Assembly (NCBI RefSeq): GCF_025997855.1
Contig: NZ_AP026560.1
Span: forward strand, 421,501 to 485,500
Source of the DNA: Deinococcus aetherius
Lineage (GTDB): Bacteria > Deinococcota > Deinococci > Deinococcales > Deinococcaceae
Length of the DNA: 64,000 nt
Direction: 5' to 3'
The notes below the pieces were generated by a model that was not told the DNA's origin, did no database searches, and worked only from the letters and a program-made list of their open reading frames with translations. The position numbers were made by a program, and so were the translations under genes. Positions 20,403-27,888 of the stretch are shown piece by piece (the first letter of the stretch is position 1; each line of letters starts with the position of its first letter).

Positions 20403-21326
20403 TCAGGCGTCGCCCATCATCAGGCCCTCGATGGTGTGGCCCTGCATAATGGGTTCGAGTTCGTCCACGACGCGGCAGATCAGGTGATCCCTCACCTCCT
20501 GCGGCAGACGGTCGTAATAGCCCCGCGTGAGCTGGAGGTCGTGCCAGGCGTCGTGGCCCGCGCCGGGGGCGTCCACACCGAGCACGAGCACCGGGCGGGG
20601 CTTCTGGCTGACGTTGGCAGTGCCCCGGTGGATGGTCAGGGCCGAGCGGACCGAGATGTCCCCCATCTTGGGGTACTTGCGCTGCGCCCGCGCCTGGTAG
20701 CGGGGGTAGAGCGACTGGGGCGGGAACATGCCGTGGTCGTACTCGCTGGGGTCGTCCCACTGGGTGCCCGGCGCGATCTCGAAGGGGCCCATGTCCTCCT
20801 CGGTGTCCACCGCGGTCAGGTTGAAGGCGAGCGAGTTCAGGCGGCGGTCCACCAGCGTCTCCTCGCCCGCGCGGAAGTCGCGGTGCCACGGCTGGTCCTT
20901 GGCGCCGGGGTTGGGTACGTCGAAGCCGATCTCCACGACTTTGTAGTTCGGCCCCAGCACGCACTCGCACACCGTCCGCACCCAGGGATGGGTCACGAGG
21001 TCGAGGAAGCCGCTGATGTCCTCGGGGTGAATCTCGACGTAGTGGCGGTTCGTGCCGCGCCCCACCGCGCCGCCGGGCCGGGCGAGGGCGGCCCTGTACA
21101 GCACCGCGAGCTCCTCGTCGAGCTTGGCGACCCACTCGCGCGGGAAAGCGCCCTTGAGGCCCAGGATGCCGTCGCCGTACAGGGCGGCCATGATGCTGGG
21201 CACGTCGTACTGCGGGTCGGCGTAGGGCGTGGCGTTGATCGGGGCTCCCGTGTCGGTGGTCGTCGCCGGGGCGTCGGCGCTCATGCTCATGGACGGGGCG
21301 GGCTTGGTGTCGTTCGTGGCGGTCAT
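20403..21326 (-). CDS. phytanoyl-CoA dioxygenase (PhyH)-family oxygenase
   Basis: 307 residues, Fe(II)/2-oxoglutarate oxygenase fold. WHRDFRAG near residue 150 gives the HxD half of the iron triad, and LTIHRGTANVS near 235 gives the distal His. Residues 1-40 are Ala/Thr-rich and look disordered. PhyH-family enzymes hydroxylate diverse small molecules; the substrate cannot be named. ATG at 21326 is preceded by AGGAGG at 5-nt spacing. It lies 118 bp downstream of the sugar-importer operon on the same strand and may be read from the same transcript, suggesting a role in the same carbohydrate-related pathway. Confidence 0.8.
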   Translation of the reverse strand: MTATNDTKPAPSMSMSADAPATTTDTGAPINATPYADPQYDVPSIMAALYGDGILGLKGAFPREWVAKLDEELAVLYRAALARPGGAVGRGTNRHYVEIHPEDISGFLDLVTHPWVRTVCECVLGPNYKVVEIGFDVPNPGAKDQPWHRDFRAGEETLVDRRLNSLAFNLTAVDTEEDMGPFEIAPGTQWDDPSEYDHGMFPPQSLYPRYQARAQRKYPKMGDISVRSALTIHRGTANVSQKPRPVLVLGVDAPGAGHDAWHDLQLTRGYYDRLPQEVRDHLICRVVDELEPIMQGHTIEGLMMGDA

Positions 21327-21444
21327 GGGGTCCTCCTGGCGAGGGGGAAATGAGGGCTCGGCAGCCGGAGCGGAGAGATGACTCGTGGAGCTATTTTGCG
21401 CCTTTGGGCCCGGGGAGAAATGAACCTGTCCTCACGCGCGGGAC

Positions 21445-22488
21445 TCACCCCCCGCCGCTGGCCCTGCGGCGCGTGAGCTGGTTTTGCAGCACGACCACGA
21501 GGAGCAGGAAGGCGCCCCGGATGACCGACTGCCAGTAGGCGCTGAGGCTGATCGTGCCGCGCCCGTTCTCGAAGTTGAGGATGTTGAAGATGATGCCGAG
21601 GAGCAGCACGCCCACGAGCGTCGAGCCGATGGACCCGCTGCCCCCCGTCAGGAGCGTTCCGCCCACCACGACGGCGGCGATGGCGGTGAGTTCCCACCCC
21701 AGCCCCTCGGTCGGCTGCCCCGCCCCGAACTGAGACGCGAGGATCACGCCCGCGAGTCCGGCGAGCGCCCCCGACAGCACGTACACCCACACCAGGGTCC
21801 GCTCGACGGGCAGCCCCATCAGCCGCGCGGCCTCCTCGTTTCCCCCGACCGCGAGGACGTGCCGCCCGAAGCGGGTGGAGCGCAGCACCACGGCCCCGAC
21901 CGCGAAGGCGACGAAGAGGAGGATCGCGGTGAAGGGCACGCCGCCGATGTTGCCCTGCCCCAGCGTGGTGAAGCCGTGCTCCGAATCGACCGACACCGAC
22001 TGGTTCCCGGCGAACAGCAGCGCGAGCCCCCGCGCCGCGAGCAGCATGGCGAGCGTGGCGACGAAGGGCAGAATCTTGAGGTACGCGACAACCACGCCGT
22101 TGATCAGCCCGAGCAGGGTCGCGGCGGCGACCGCCCCGAGCAGGGCGGGCCACAGGCCGAAGGGACTGAGCAGCGCGGCAATCACGCTGGCAAAGGCCGC
22201 CACGCTCCCCACGCTCAGGTCGATGCCCCCCGTCATGATCACGAAGGCCATCCCCAGCGCGACGAGCCCGAACATCGAGTTGTAGCCCAGCACGGTGAAG
22301 ACGTTGTACGTGGACAGGAAGCCCTCGTAGCGCAGCGAGCCGAACAGCACGAGCAGGGCCAGCGCGACGAGGACGCCGTACCGCTGGAGCAGTTGCCCCG
22401 CGCGCACACGCGAGGATTCACGCCGGGTCGGTTGTGGAGTGATGGCGGACAGGGGAGCCTCCTTCTGACGTTCCGCGCGGTCTTCCAC
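21445..22488 (-). CDS. sugar ABC importer permease (YtfT/YjfF/RbsC-like)
   Basis: 347 residues, about eight to ten membrane segments. The BPD_transp_2 family core is clear: MAFVIMTGGIDLSVGSVAAFA near 78, LINGVVVAYLKILPFVATLAML near 125, RHVLAVGGNEEAARLMGLPVER near 203 (the EAA-like loop contacting the ATPase), and AIAAVVVGGTLLTGGSGSIGSTLVG near 265. It works with the second permease (22599-23594), the ATPase and the binding protein upstream. The start is uncertain: GTG at 22488 has no Shine-Dalgarno, whereas AGAAGGAGG lies 6 nt before an in-frame CTG at 22452. Confidence 0.9.
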   Translation of the reverse strand: MEDRAERQKEAPLSAITPQPTRRESSRVRAGQLLQRYGVLVALALLVLFGSLRYEGFLSTYNVFTVLGYNSMFGLVALGMAFVIMTGGIDLSVGSVAAFASVIAALLSPFGLWPALLGAVAAATLLGLINGVVVAYLKILPFVATLAMLLAARGLALLFAGNQSVSVDSEHGFTTLGQGNIGGVPFTAILLFVAFAVGAVVLRSTRFGRHVLAVGGNEEAARLMGLPVERTLVWVYVLSGALAGLAGVILASQFGAGQPTEGLGWELTAIAAVVVGGTLLTGGSGSIGSTLVGVLLLGIIFNILNFENGRGTISLSAYWQSVIRGAFLLLVVVLQNQLTRRRASGGG

Positions 22489-22516
22489 ACGAACGCTCTG
22501 AGTCTTTGTCTTTTTG

Positions 22517-22550
22517 CCCCTCCCCCTTCAGGGGGGAGGCCGGGTGGGGG
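22517..22550. repeat. GC-rich hairpin repeat between two permease genes
   Basis: CCTCCCCC-TTCA-GGGGGGAGG forms a near-perfect hairpin, followed by CCGGGTGGGGGTG. A related element in reverse orientation is at 46205-46240. It fills most of the 110-bp gap inside the importer operon, where such a hairpin could act as an mRNA-stability or partial-termination element. Confidence 0.55.
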
Positions 22551-22598
22551 TGAACGCGCCAGGCGTCCCAGAAAAACCGTCTTCCAACTCCCGCCCGC

Positions 22599-23594
22599 CT
22601 ACCGCCGCTGCCGCTGGATATACACGGCGACGAGGATGATCGCGGCCTTCACCACGAGGGCCACGGCGTCGGGCACCCCGCGCGCGAGCAGGGTGTAACG
22701 GATGAGCTGGATGATCAGGGCGCCGAGCAGCGTCCCCAGGATGGTCGCCCGCCCGCCCGTCAGCGCCGTGCCGCCCACCGCGACGGCGGCGATGGCGTCG
22801 AGTTCCATGTTGAGCCCGACCTGATTGGCGTCCGACGAGGAGTTGATGGCGATCACAATCAGCCCGGCGAGCCCCGAGAGCAGGCCGCTGATGCCGTACA
22901 CCGCGAGCTTGACCCGGTTCGTGGGAATGCCCGCCAGCCGCGCCGCCGCCTCGTTCCCGCCCACCGCGAGGACGTAGCGACCGAACACGGTGCGGCTCAC
23001 GACCCAGGCGAAGAGGGCGACCACCGCGAGCATCAGGATGACCTGAAAGGGAATCCCGAAGGGTCGCCCCAGCCCGATGTACCCGAAGGTGGAGTTGGAA
23101 AAGGTCTGAAGCTGCCCGTTCGTCATGACCTGCGCGATGCCCCGACCCGCGATGAAGAGGATCAGGGTGGCGATGAAGGGCTGGATGCCGAAGCGGGTGA
23201 CGAGCGAGCCGTTGAACAGCCCGAACACCCCCGCCACGAGCACCGGCACGGTAAAGGCGAGTCCGATGCCGAGCGCGGCGTTCCCGAAGGGCGGATTGAG
23301 AAACAGCATGGGCGCGACCGCCCCGCTGATCGCCATCAGCGCCCCCACCGAGAGGTCGATCCCGCCCGTGGCGATCACCAGCGTCATCCCCACCGCGACG
23401 ATCACGACGGTCGCCACCTGGGTCAGGTTGACGTTGAGGGTCTGGGTGGTCAGGAAGTTCGGCGTGAAGAGGGCGTTGAAGAGGAAGAGCAGCACCAGGG
23501 CGACGAGGGGGCCGAGGAGGGGAGAGGTGGTCCGTTTGCGGCGGGCCTGCCCCAGGACGGGAGGCGGCGCGGTCGTTCTCCCGGGACGGGTCAT
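22599..23594 (-). CDS. sugar ABC importer permease (second subunit)
   Basis: 331 residues, homologous to the other permease in this operon. Blocks: VGMTLVIATGGIDLSVGALMAISG near 68, LFNGSLVTRFGIQPFIATLILFIAGRG near 125, GRYVLAVGGNEAAARLAGIPTNR near 208, and AIAAVAVGGTALTGGRATILGTLLGA near 270. Two different permeases with one ATPase is the YtfT/YjfF arrangement of galactofuranose-type importers, unlike RbsC, which is a homodimer. ATG at 23594 overlaps the ATPase stop by 4 nt (ATGA), so translation is coupled. Confidence 0.92.
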   Translation of the reverse strand: MTRPGRTTAPPPVLGQARRKRTTSPLLGPLVALVLLFLFNALFTPNFLTTQTLNVNLTQVATVVIVAVGMTLVIATGGIDLSVGALMAISGAVAPMLFLNPPFGNAALGIGLAFTVPVLVAGVFGLFNGSLVTRFGIQPFIATLILFIAGRGIAQVMTNGQLQTFSNSTFGYIGLGRPFGIPFQVILMLAVVALFAWVVSRTVFGRYVLAVGGNEAAARLAGIPTNRVKLAVYGISGLLSGLAGLIVIAINSSSDANQVGLNMELDAIAAVAVGGTALTGGRATILGTLLGALIIQLIRYTLLARGVPDAVALVVKAAIILVAVYIQRQRR

Positions 23595-25144
23595 GAGGCA
23601 CCTCCGGTGGGGGCGGTCTCACCGTGCGCCGAGTCCCCGTGCGCCATCGCGTTCATGATCGCGTCCTGGCTGAGGTCCTGGCGCGGCAGTTCGGCCACGC
23701 TGCGCCCGTCGCGCATCACGACTACCCGGTCGGCGCCCTCCGCGAGTTCTTCGAGTTCGCTGGAGATCATCAGCACCCCCAGTCCCTCGCGGGCGAGTTC
23801 GCTCAGCAGGGCCTGAATCTCGCCCTTGGCCCCCACGTCGATGCCGCGCGTGGGCTCGTCGAGGATCAGGAGTTTGGGGTTCATGCACAGCCAACGGGCA
23901 AGGAGCACCTTCTGCTGGTTGCCGCCGGAGAGTTCCCGGATCTTCTGCTCCGGCCCCGCCGTCTTGATCCCCAGCCGCGCGATGAAGCGGTCCACGACCT
24001 CCGCCTGCCGCTTCGGATCGACGACGCCGTGGCGCGACAGGTGGGGCAGCAGCGCCAGCGTCAGGTTCTCGCGCACCGAGAGGTCGGGGATGATGCCCTC
24101 GGTCTTGCGGTCCTCCGAGCAGAAGCCCAGCCCGGCGCGGATGGCGTCACTCGGGGAGTGGAAATTCGCCCTGCGGCCCGAGACGCGCACCTCGCCGCCC
24201 TCCAGCTCGTCGGCCCCGAAGACCGCCCGGGCCGTTTCCGTGCGCCCGGAGCCCAGCAGGCCCGCCAGGCCTACAATCTCGCCCGCCCGCACGTCGAGGT
24301 CGGCGTCGCGCAGCATCGCGCCGGTGCGCAGGTCGCGCGCTTCGAGCAGCAGGCCGCCCTCCGCCCCGCCGCCGCGAGAGAAGGCCGTCTCGCCCTCCCG
24401 GCGCAGTTCGCCGACCTCCTTGCCGAGCATCCGGGCGACGAGGTCGAGCTTGCCGATCTCGCTCATGGCGCGCTCGTCCACCGTGCGCCCGTCGCGCATG
24501 ACCGTCACCCGGTCACACACGGCGTACAGCTCGTCGAGGCGGTGGGAGACGAAGATGACCGAGACGCCCTGCGCCCTGAGCTGGCGAATGACGCCGAACA
24601 GCGTCTCCACCTCGCGGTCGTCGAGCGAGGAGGTGGGCTCATCCATGATGACGAGCTGGCTTTCGAACGACACCGCGCGGGCGATGGCGACCATCTGCTG
24701 CACGGCGACGCTGAAGTCCATCAGTGGGCGGGTCACGTCCACGTGAACGTCGAAGCGTTCGAGGAGTTCCCGCGCCTCGGCGTTCATCCGCCGCCAGTCG
24801 AGGAAGAGGCCGCGCCGATGTTCGCGTCCCAGGAAGATGTTCTCCGTCACCGAGCGCAGGGCGACGAGGTTGACCTCCTGGTAGATCGTGCTGATGCCGC
24901 CGCGCTGCGCGGCTTGGGGCGAGGTGAACTCGACCTCGCGCCCGGCAAAGGTGATCGTGCCGCCGTCCTTGCGGTAGGCGCCCGTGAGGATTTTGATGAG
25001 GGTGGACTTCCCGGCGCCGTTCTGCCCGATCAGGGCGTGGACCTCGCCGCGCCCGACCGCGAGGCGGGCTTCACGCAGCGCGGGCACGCCGGAAAAGCTC
25101 TTGTCGATGCCCCTCATAGCGAGGAGGGATTGCTGTTGTTCCAC
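23591..25144 (-). CDS. sugar ABC importer ATPase, tandem nucleotide-binding domains
   Basis: 517 residues, two ABC domains in one chain as in RbsA/YtfR. Domain 1: Walker A GQNGAGKSTL near 43 and Walker B VIMDEPTSSLD near 170; its signature is degenerate (DFSVAVQQMVAIARA). Domain 2: degenerate Walker A (GLLGSGRTE near 295), intact signature RELSGGNQQKVLLARWL near 405 and Walker B LLILDEPTRGID near 430. This asymmetry is typical of the family. GTG at 25144 is chosen because AGAAGG lies 8 nt upstream. It follows the binding-protein gene after a hairpin that probably lowers its expression relative to that gene. Confidence 0.93.
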   Translation of the reverse strand: MEQQQSLLAMRGIDKSFSGVPALREARLAVGRGEVHALIGQNGAGKSTLIKILTGAYRKDGGTITFAGREVEFTSPQAAQRGGISTIYQEVNLVALRSVTENIFLGREHRRGLFLDWRRMNAEARELLERFDVHVDVTRPLMDFSVAVQQMVAIARAVSFESQLVIMDEPTSSLDDREVETLFGVIRQLRAQGVSVIFVSHRLDELYAVCDRVTVMRDGRTVDERAMSEIGKLDLVARMLGKEVGELRREGETAFSRGGGAEGGLLLEARDLRTGAMLRDADLDVRAGEIVGLAGLLGSGRTETARAVFGADELEGGEVRVSGRRANFHSPSDAIRAGLGFCSEDRKTEGIIPDLSVRENLTLALLPHLSRHGVVDPKRQAEVVDRFIARLGIKTAGPEQKIRELSGGNQQKVLLARWLCMNPKLLILDEPTRGIDVGAKGEIQALLSELAREGLGVLMISSELEELAEGADRVVVMRDGRSVAELPRQDLSQDAIMNAMAHGDSAHGETAPTGGAS

Positions 25145-25192
25145 GTTAGGCCTTCTCTGCGGGGGATGTGCGGACCCTGGACCCGGAAGCCG

Positions 25193-25218
25193 AAAAGGGT
25201 GCCGCATCCCGGGCACCC
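25193..25218 (-). terminator. intra-operon terminator/attenuator after the binding-protein gene
   Basis: On the minus strand GGGTGCC (25218-25212) pairs with GGCACCC (25203-25197) and is followed by TTTT (25196-25193). It sits 19 bp after the binding-protein stop and 49 bp before the ATPase start. This arrangement would let the binding protein be made in excess of the membrane subunits. Confidence 0.7.
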
Positions 25219-25236
25219 CTTTGGTCGAGCGGAGGC

Positions 25237-26217
25237 TCAGTACGCCGAGGCGAGACCGGCCTTGGCGTTCTGGGCCGTGTAGTCGCGGTCGGGGTTGATG
25301 ATCTTGGCGGGGATCTTCTTGCCCGCCGCGTAGTCCTTGAGGGTGGCAAAAGCCTTGGGCCCGAAGCGCGGGTTGCACTCCACGACGTAGTTGACCTTGC
25401 CGTCCACGACGAGCTGCACGATCTCCTTGCCGCCGTCGATGGACATCACCATCACGTCCTTGCCGGGCTTCTTGCCCGCCGCCTCCAGCGCGGCGATGGC
25501 CCCAATCGCCATCTCGTCGTTGTGGGCGTACACCACGTTCACGTCGGGGTGCGCCTGGAGCAGCGTCTCCATGACCTGACGGCCCTTGTCGCGGGCGAAG
25601 TCGCCGGTCTGCGAGGCCAGAATCTTGATGTTGGCGTTGCCCTTCACCGCGTCCTCGAAGCCCTTGCGGCGGTCGTTGGCGGGCGAGGAGCCCGTCGTGC
25701 CGAGGAGCTGGATCACCCGCGCCTGGCCCTTCATGTTCTTGGCGAGCCACTGCCCGACACGCTGGCCCTCCTGGATGAAGTCCGAGCCGATAAAGGTCAC
25801 GTAGTCCTGCCCCGGCTTGGCGAGGCTCGGGTCCACGTTACGGTCGAGCAAGATCACCGGAATTCCGGCGGCCCGCGCCTTTTTCACGGCGGCGGCGAGG
25901 GGCTTTTCCTCGCGCGGGGCCAGGAAGATCGCGTCCACCCGCTGCGCGATCATCGAGTCCACGTCGGCGACCTGCTTGGCCGCCGAGCCCGCCGCGTCGG
26001 TGTACACGAGCTGGTAGCCGAGCTTCTTCGCCTCGTCCTGCATGCTCTTCGTCTGGGCGATGCGCCAGGGGTTGTTGCTCTCGGTCTGGGCGAAGCCCAC
26101 CTTGTAGGTCGCCTTCTGGGGCAGCTTGGGCAGCCCCTGCGCGACGGCGAAGACGGTGAGGCCGGTGGCGGCGGTGGCGGCGAGCGCCAGGGCCAGGGTG
26201 CGGTGGTGTGATTTCAT
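25237..26217 (-). CDS. periplasmic sugar-binding protein (YtfQ-like)
   Basis: 326 residues. Signal peptide to about VFAVAQG (residue 27). The type-1 periplasmic binding fold is well matched to YtfQ, the galactofuranose-binding protein: VGFAQTESNNPWRIAQTKSM near 40, QRVDAIFLAPREE near 90, GIPVILLDRNVDPS near 115, NDRRKGFEDAV near 170, ASQTGDFARDKGRQVMETLL near 190, VVYAHNDEMAIGAI near 220, and a final VVECNPRFGPKAFATL block. Arg in the first and third blocks and Asp in LLDRN are positions that bind the sugar in relatives. The exact ligand is inference. ATG at 26217 follows GAAGGAAGC. The control region at 26348-26411 lies upstream. Confidence 0.92.
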   Translation of the reverse strand: MKSHHRTLALALAATAATGLTVFAVAQGLPKLPQKATYKVGFAQTESNNPWRIAQTKSMQDEAKKLGYQLVYTDAAGSAAKQVADVDSMIAQRVDAIFLAPREEKPLAAAVKKARAAGIPVILLDRNVDPSLAKPGQDYVTFIGSDFIQEGQRVGQWLAKNMKGQARVIQLLGTTGSSPANDRRKGFEDAVKGNANIKILASQTGDFARDKGRQVMETLLQAHPDVNVVYAHNDEMAIGAIAALEAAGKKPGKDVMVMSIDGGKEIVQLVVDGKVNYVVECNPRFGPKAFATLKDYAAGKKIPAKIINPDRDYTAQNAKAGLASAY

Positions 26218-26347
26218 GGGTGCTTCCTTCTGCCTTTTGCGGCGAGGCAGGCCGTGGAACACGAGACCGACGAGGGAACGCCAGAAAAATCGACGAGGCA
26301 GCTCTCGCCCCGCCCGGACCTTGATTTGATGTGGCCTTATTTAAGCA

Positions 26348-26411
26348 CCCGACCAAGCAAAGATGTCAAGACACCTTCACCCAGGTGCCTTGACTTCTCG
26401 GATTGGTCGGG
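26348..26411 (-). promoter_or_regulatory. concentric dyad operator/promoter of the sugar importer operon
   Basis: Two nested inverted repeats share one centre (26379.5). The outer pair is CCCGACCAA (26348-26356) with TTGGTCGGG (26403-26411), perfect. The inner pair is GTCAAGACACCT (26365-26376) with AGGTGCCTTGAC (26383-26394), 11 of 12. On the minus strand TTGACA (26369-26364) and TTAAAT (26344-26339), 19 nt apart, may form the promoter, so the left inner arm would cover the -35 and the left outer site the spacer. This implies cooperative binding of a repressor or activator not encoded nearby. Confidence 0.65.
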
Positions 26412-26467
26412 TTAAGAGGAAAGGCTCGGTGTGAGGAAGGCTCCGGGGTGGACCCGGCACGCCCCCC

Positions 26468-26920
26468 TCACCGCGTCAAAGGCTGGTAGTAGGTCAGGGA
26501 CGGCTTGGCCCCGCTTCCGGAACGGTAGAAGGTCGCGTTGGCCGAGACGCCCGCGCCCGTGACCGTGAGGCGGCGCGTCTCCCCGGCGGCCACGTCGCCC
26601 AGGATGCAGCGCAGGCCCGCCGGTTCGTTCGCGGCGCTCGCGCGGGCGTCCGGGAACAGCGGCCCGCAGTCCGGGTCGGCGCTGCCAAGCGCGCGGGGGT
26701 CGCTCGATCCCACGAACAGGGCGACCGCCCGCGCCGCCGAGGGGCCGGGGGAGAAGACCAGCTCGACCTCGGTGCCCCGGCGCTCGGCCGTCAGGCGGGC
26801 CTCCCGGTCGAGGACGGGCGAGACCACGTCGCGCACCGTGACGAGCCCGGGGGTCGACGGGCAGGCGGTGAGCAGGGGGACGAGGGTCAGCAGGGGCAGG
26901 AGGCGGCGCACGGAAGTCAC
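26468..26920 (-). CDS. putative lipoprotein
   Basis: 150 residues. The N-terminus RRLLPLLTLVPLLTACPS carries a lipobox (LTAC) at residues 17-20, so it is probably lipid-anchored after cleavage. The rest is a beta-rich domain with two cysteines (PDCGPLF and LRCILG) that may form a disulfide, and a closing SLTYYQPL. No family is recognised. GTG at 26920 overlaps the stop of the upstream 79-residue gene as GTGA, so the two form an operon. Confidence 0.65.
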   Translation of the reverse strand: MTSVRRLLPLLTLVPLLTACPSTPGLVTVRDVVSPVLDREARLTAERRGTEVELVFSPGPSAARAVALFVGSSDPRALGSADPDCGPLFPDARASAANEPAGLRCILGDVAAGETRRLTVTGAGVSANATFYRSGSGAKPSLTYYQPLTR

Positions 26921-27156
26921 ACCCCCCCTTCCAGGCCGACCGCCCGCAGGCCCTGGTCGAGCCGGGCCTGCAAGATCAGGCGGGTGTCGCCCGTGAGTTC
27001 GGCGCGGCCGTCGAGCAGGTCCTGCACGACGAGGCCGACCACGCTCAGAGCGGTCCCGACCTTTTCCGGCGGAAGCTCACTGCGTGCGAGCTTGTCCTTG
27101 AGCAGGGTCAGGGCGAGATCGACGGCGACGGAAGCGAGCAGGGTGGGGGCAGTCAT
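26917..27156 (-). CDS. small helical hypothetical protein
   Basis: 79 residues, almost entirely helical and amphipathic (LLASVAVDLALTLLKDKLARSELPPEKVGTALSVVGLVVQDLL). The Shine-Dalgarno GAAGGAGCG precedes the ATG at 27156. Longer upstream frames are not supported by a start signal. Its stop overlaps the lipoprotein start. Function unknown. Confidence 0.6.
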   Translation of the reverse strand: MTAPTLLASVAVDLALTLLKDKLARSELPPEKVGTALSVVGLVVQDLLDGRAELTGDTRLILQARLDQGLRAVGLEGGV

Positions 27157-27387
27157 GACGCTCCTTCGGAAGGGGCCGGACGGGGCGAAGGGAGGAGCGG
27201 GGCGCGACCTGTCCGGCGAGGTCGCGCGCTCCTGGCCTGCGGGGGAGGATGTGGGGCTGACTTCACGATCAGGGAGACGGGCCACTCCGTCCTCCCGGGC
27301 CGTCCCGGATGTTCAGGCCCTTGCCGTCTTGATCGGGCAGGAGATGGGCGTGCCCGGGGAGGTTCCGAAGGCTGAAGCGCACGCCCG

Positions 27388-27600
27388 TCACCGCCAACGC
27401 TCCAGCGCCGCGTCGAACTGCTCGGGGGTGGAGGGGTGCCTCTCGTCCGTGTGGGAGTCACCCCGGCGACCGTCCGCGAGCCACCCGGCGGGGAGGGGCG
27501 GGACCAGGGCCTCGTGTCCGGCCTTCCCGCCCGTGCTCAAGCTGGGAACGGGGCGGCGGGGTTGATCGTCGGGGACGAGCCGGGGGTGGACAACCTTCAT
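27388..27600 (-). CDS. small hypothetical protein
   Basis: 70 residues, Pro/Arg/His-rich (MKVVHPRLVPDDQP ... TPEQFDAALERWR). Evidence that it is real is the perfect CAGGAGG six bases before the ATG at 27600. No homology or motif is recognised. It is divergent from the alcohol dehydrogenase gene, sharing an intergenic region of about 200 bp. The 230 bp between its stop and the 79-residue gene show no further gene. Confidence 0.5.
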   Translation of the reverse strand: MKVVHPRLVPDDQPRRPVPSLSTGGKAGHEALVPPLPAGWLADGRRGDSHTDERHPSTPEQFDAALERWR

Positions 27601-27745
27601 AACGCCTCCTGCACGGAAGGAGGAGCGGCCCCATTCCCCGTGAACCTGGCTTCCCGGGGACCGGTCCGTGCTGCGCCTTCGTGACGCCCCCACGACAGCA
27701 CGCGGCGCGTGACTTCGGCGTGACCTCCGGGGCAGGGAGGCCGCG

Positions 27746-27775
27746 TTGACGCCGCCGCACGGGCCGCTCTAGGGT
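27746..27775 (+). promoter_or_regulatory. candidate promoter of the alcohol dehydrogenase operon
   Basis: TTGACG (27746-27751) and TAGGGT (27770-27775) are 18 bp apart, about 40 bp before a short reading frame with a strong Shine-Dalgarno. This is one of the few conventional -35/-10 layouts in the window; most starts here look leaderless. Confidence 0.45.
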
Positions 27776-27816
27776 GAGGGCCGTTTTCCACTCCACAGGC
27801 TCACCCAGGAGGCGTC

Positions 27817-27888
27817 ATGCCCGGAACTCCTTTTCCCCACCGCCGCGCGGCTCACTCCGCGCACGACGAGGCCCCGTGCGCGCCCTGA
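27817..27888 (+). CDS. 23-codon upstream reading frame overlapping the alcohol dehydrogenase start
   Basis: MPGTPFPHRRAAHSAHDEA followed by PCAP, with AGGAGG six bases before the ATG at 27817. Its stop (27886-27888) lies 10 nt inside the dehydrogenase gene, whose own GTG at 27876 has only a weak GAGG. Ribosomes finishing this frame could re-initiate on the dehydrogenase, so it may work as a coupling leader. Confidence 0.4.
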   Translation: MPGTPFPHRRAAHSAHDEAPCAP

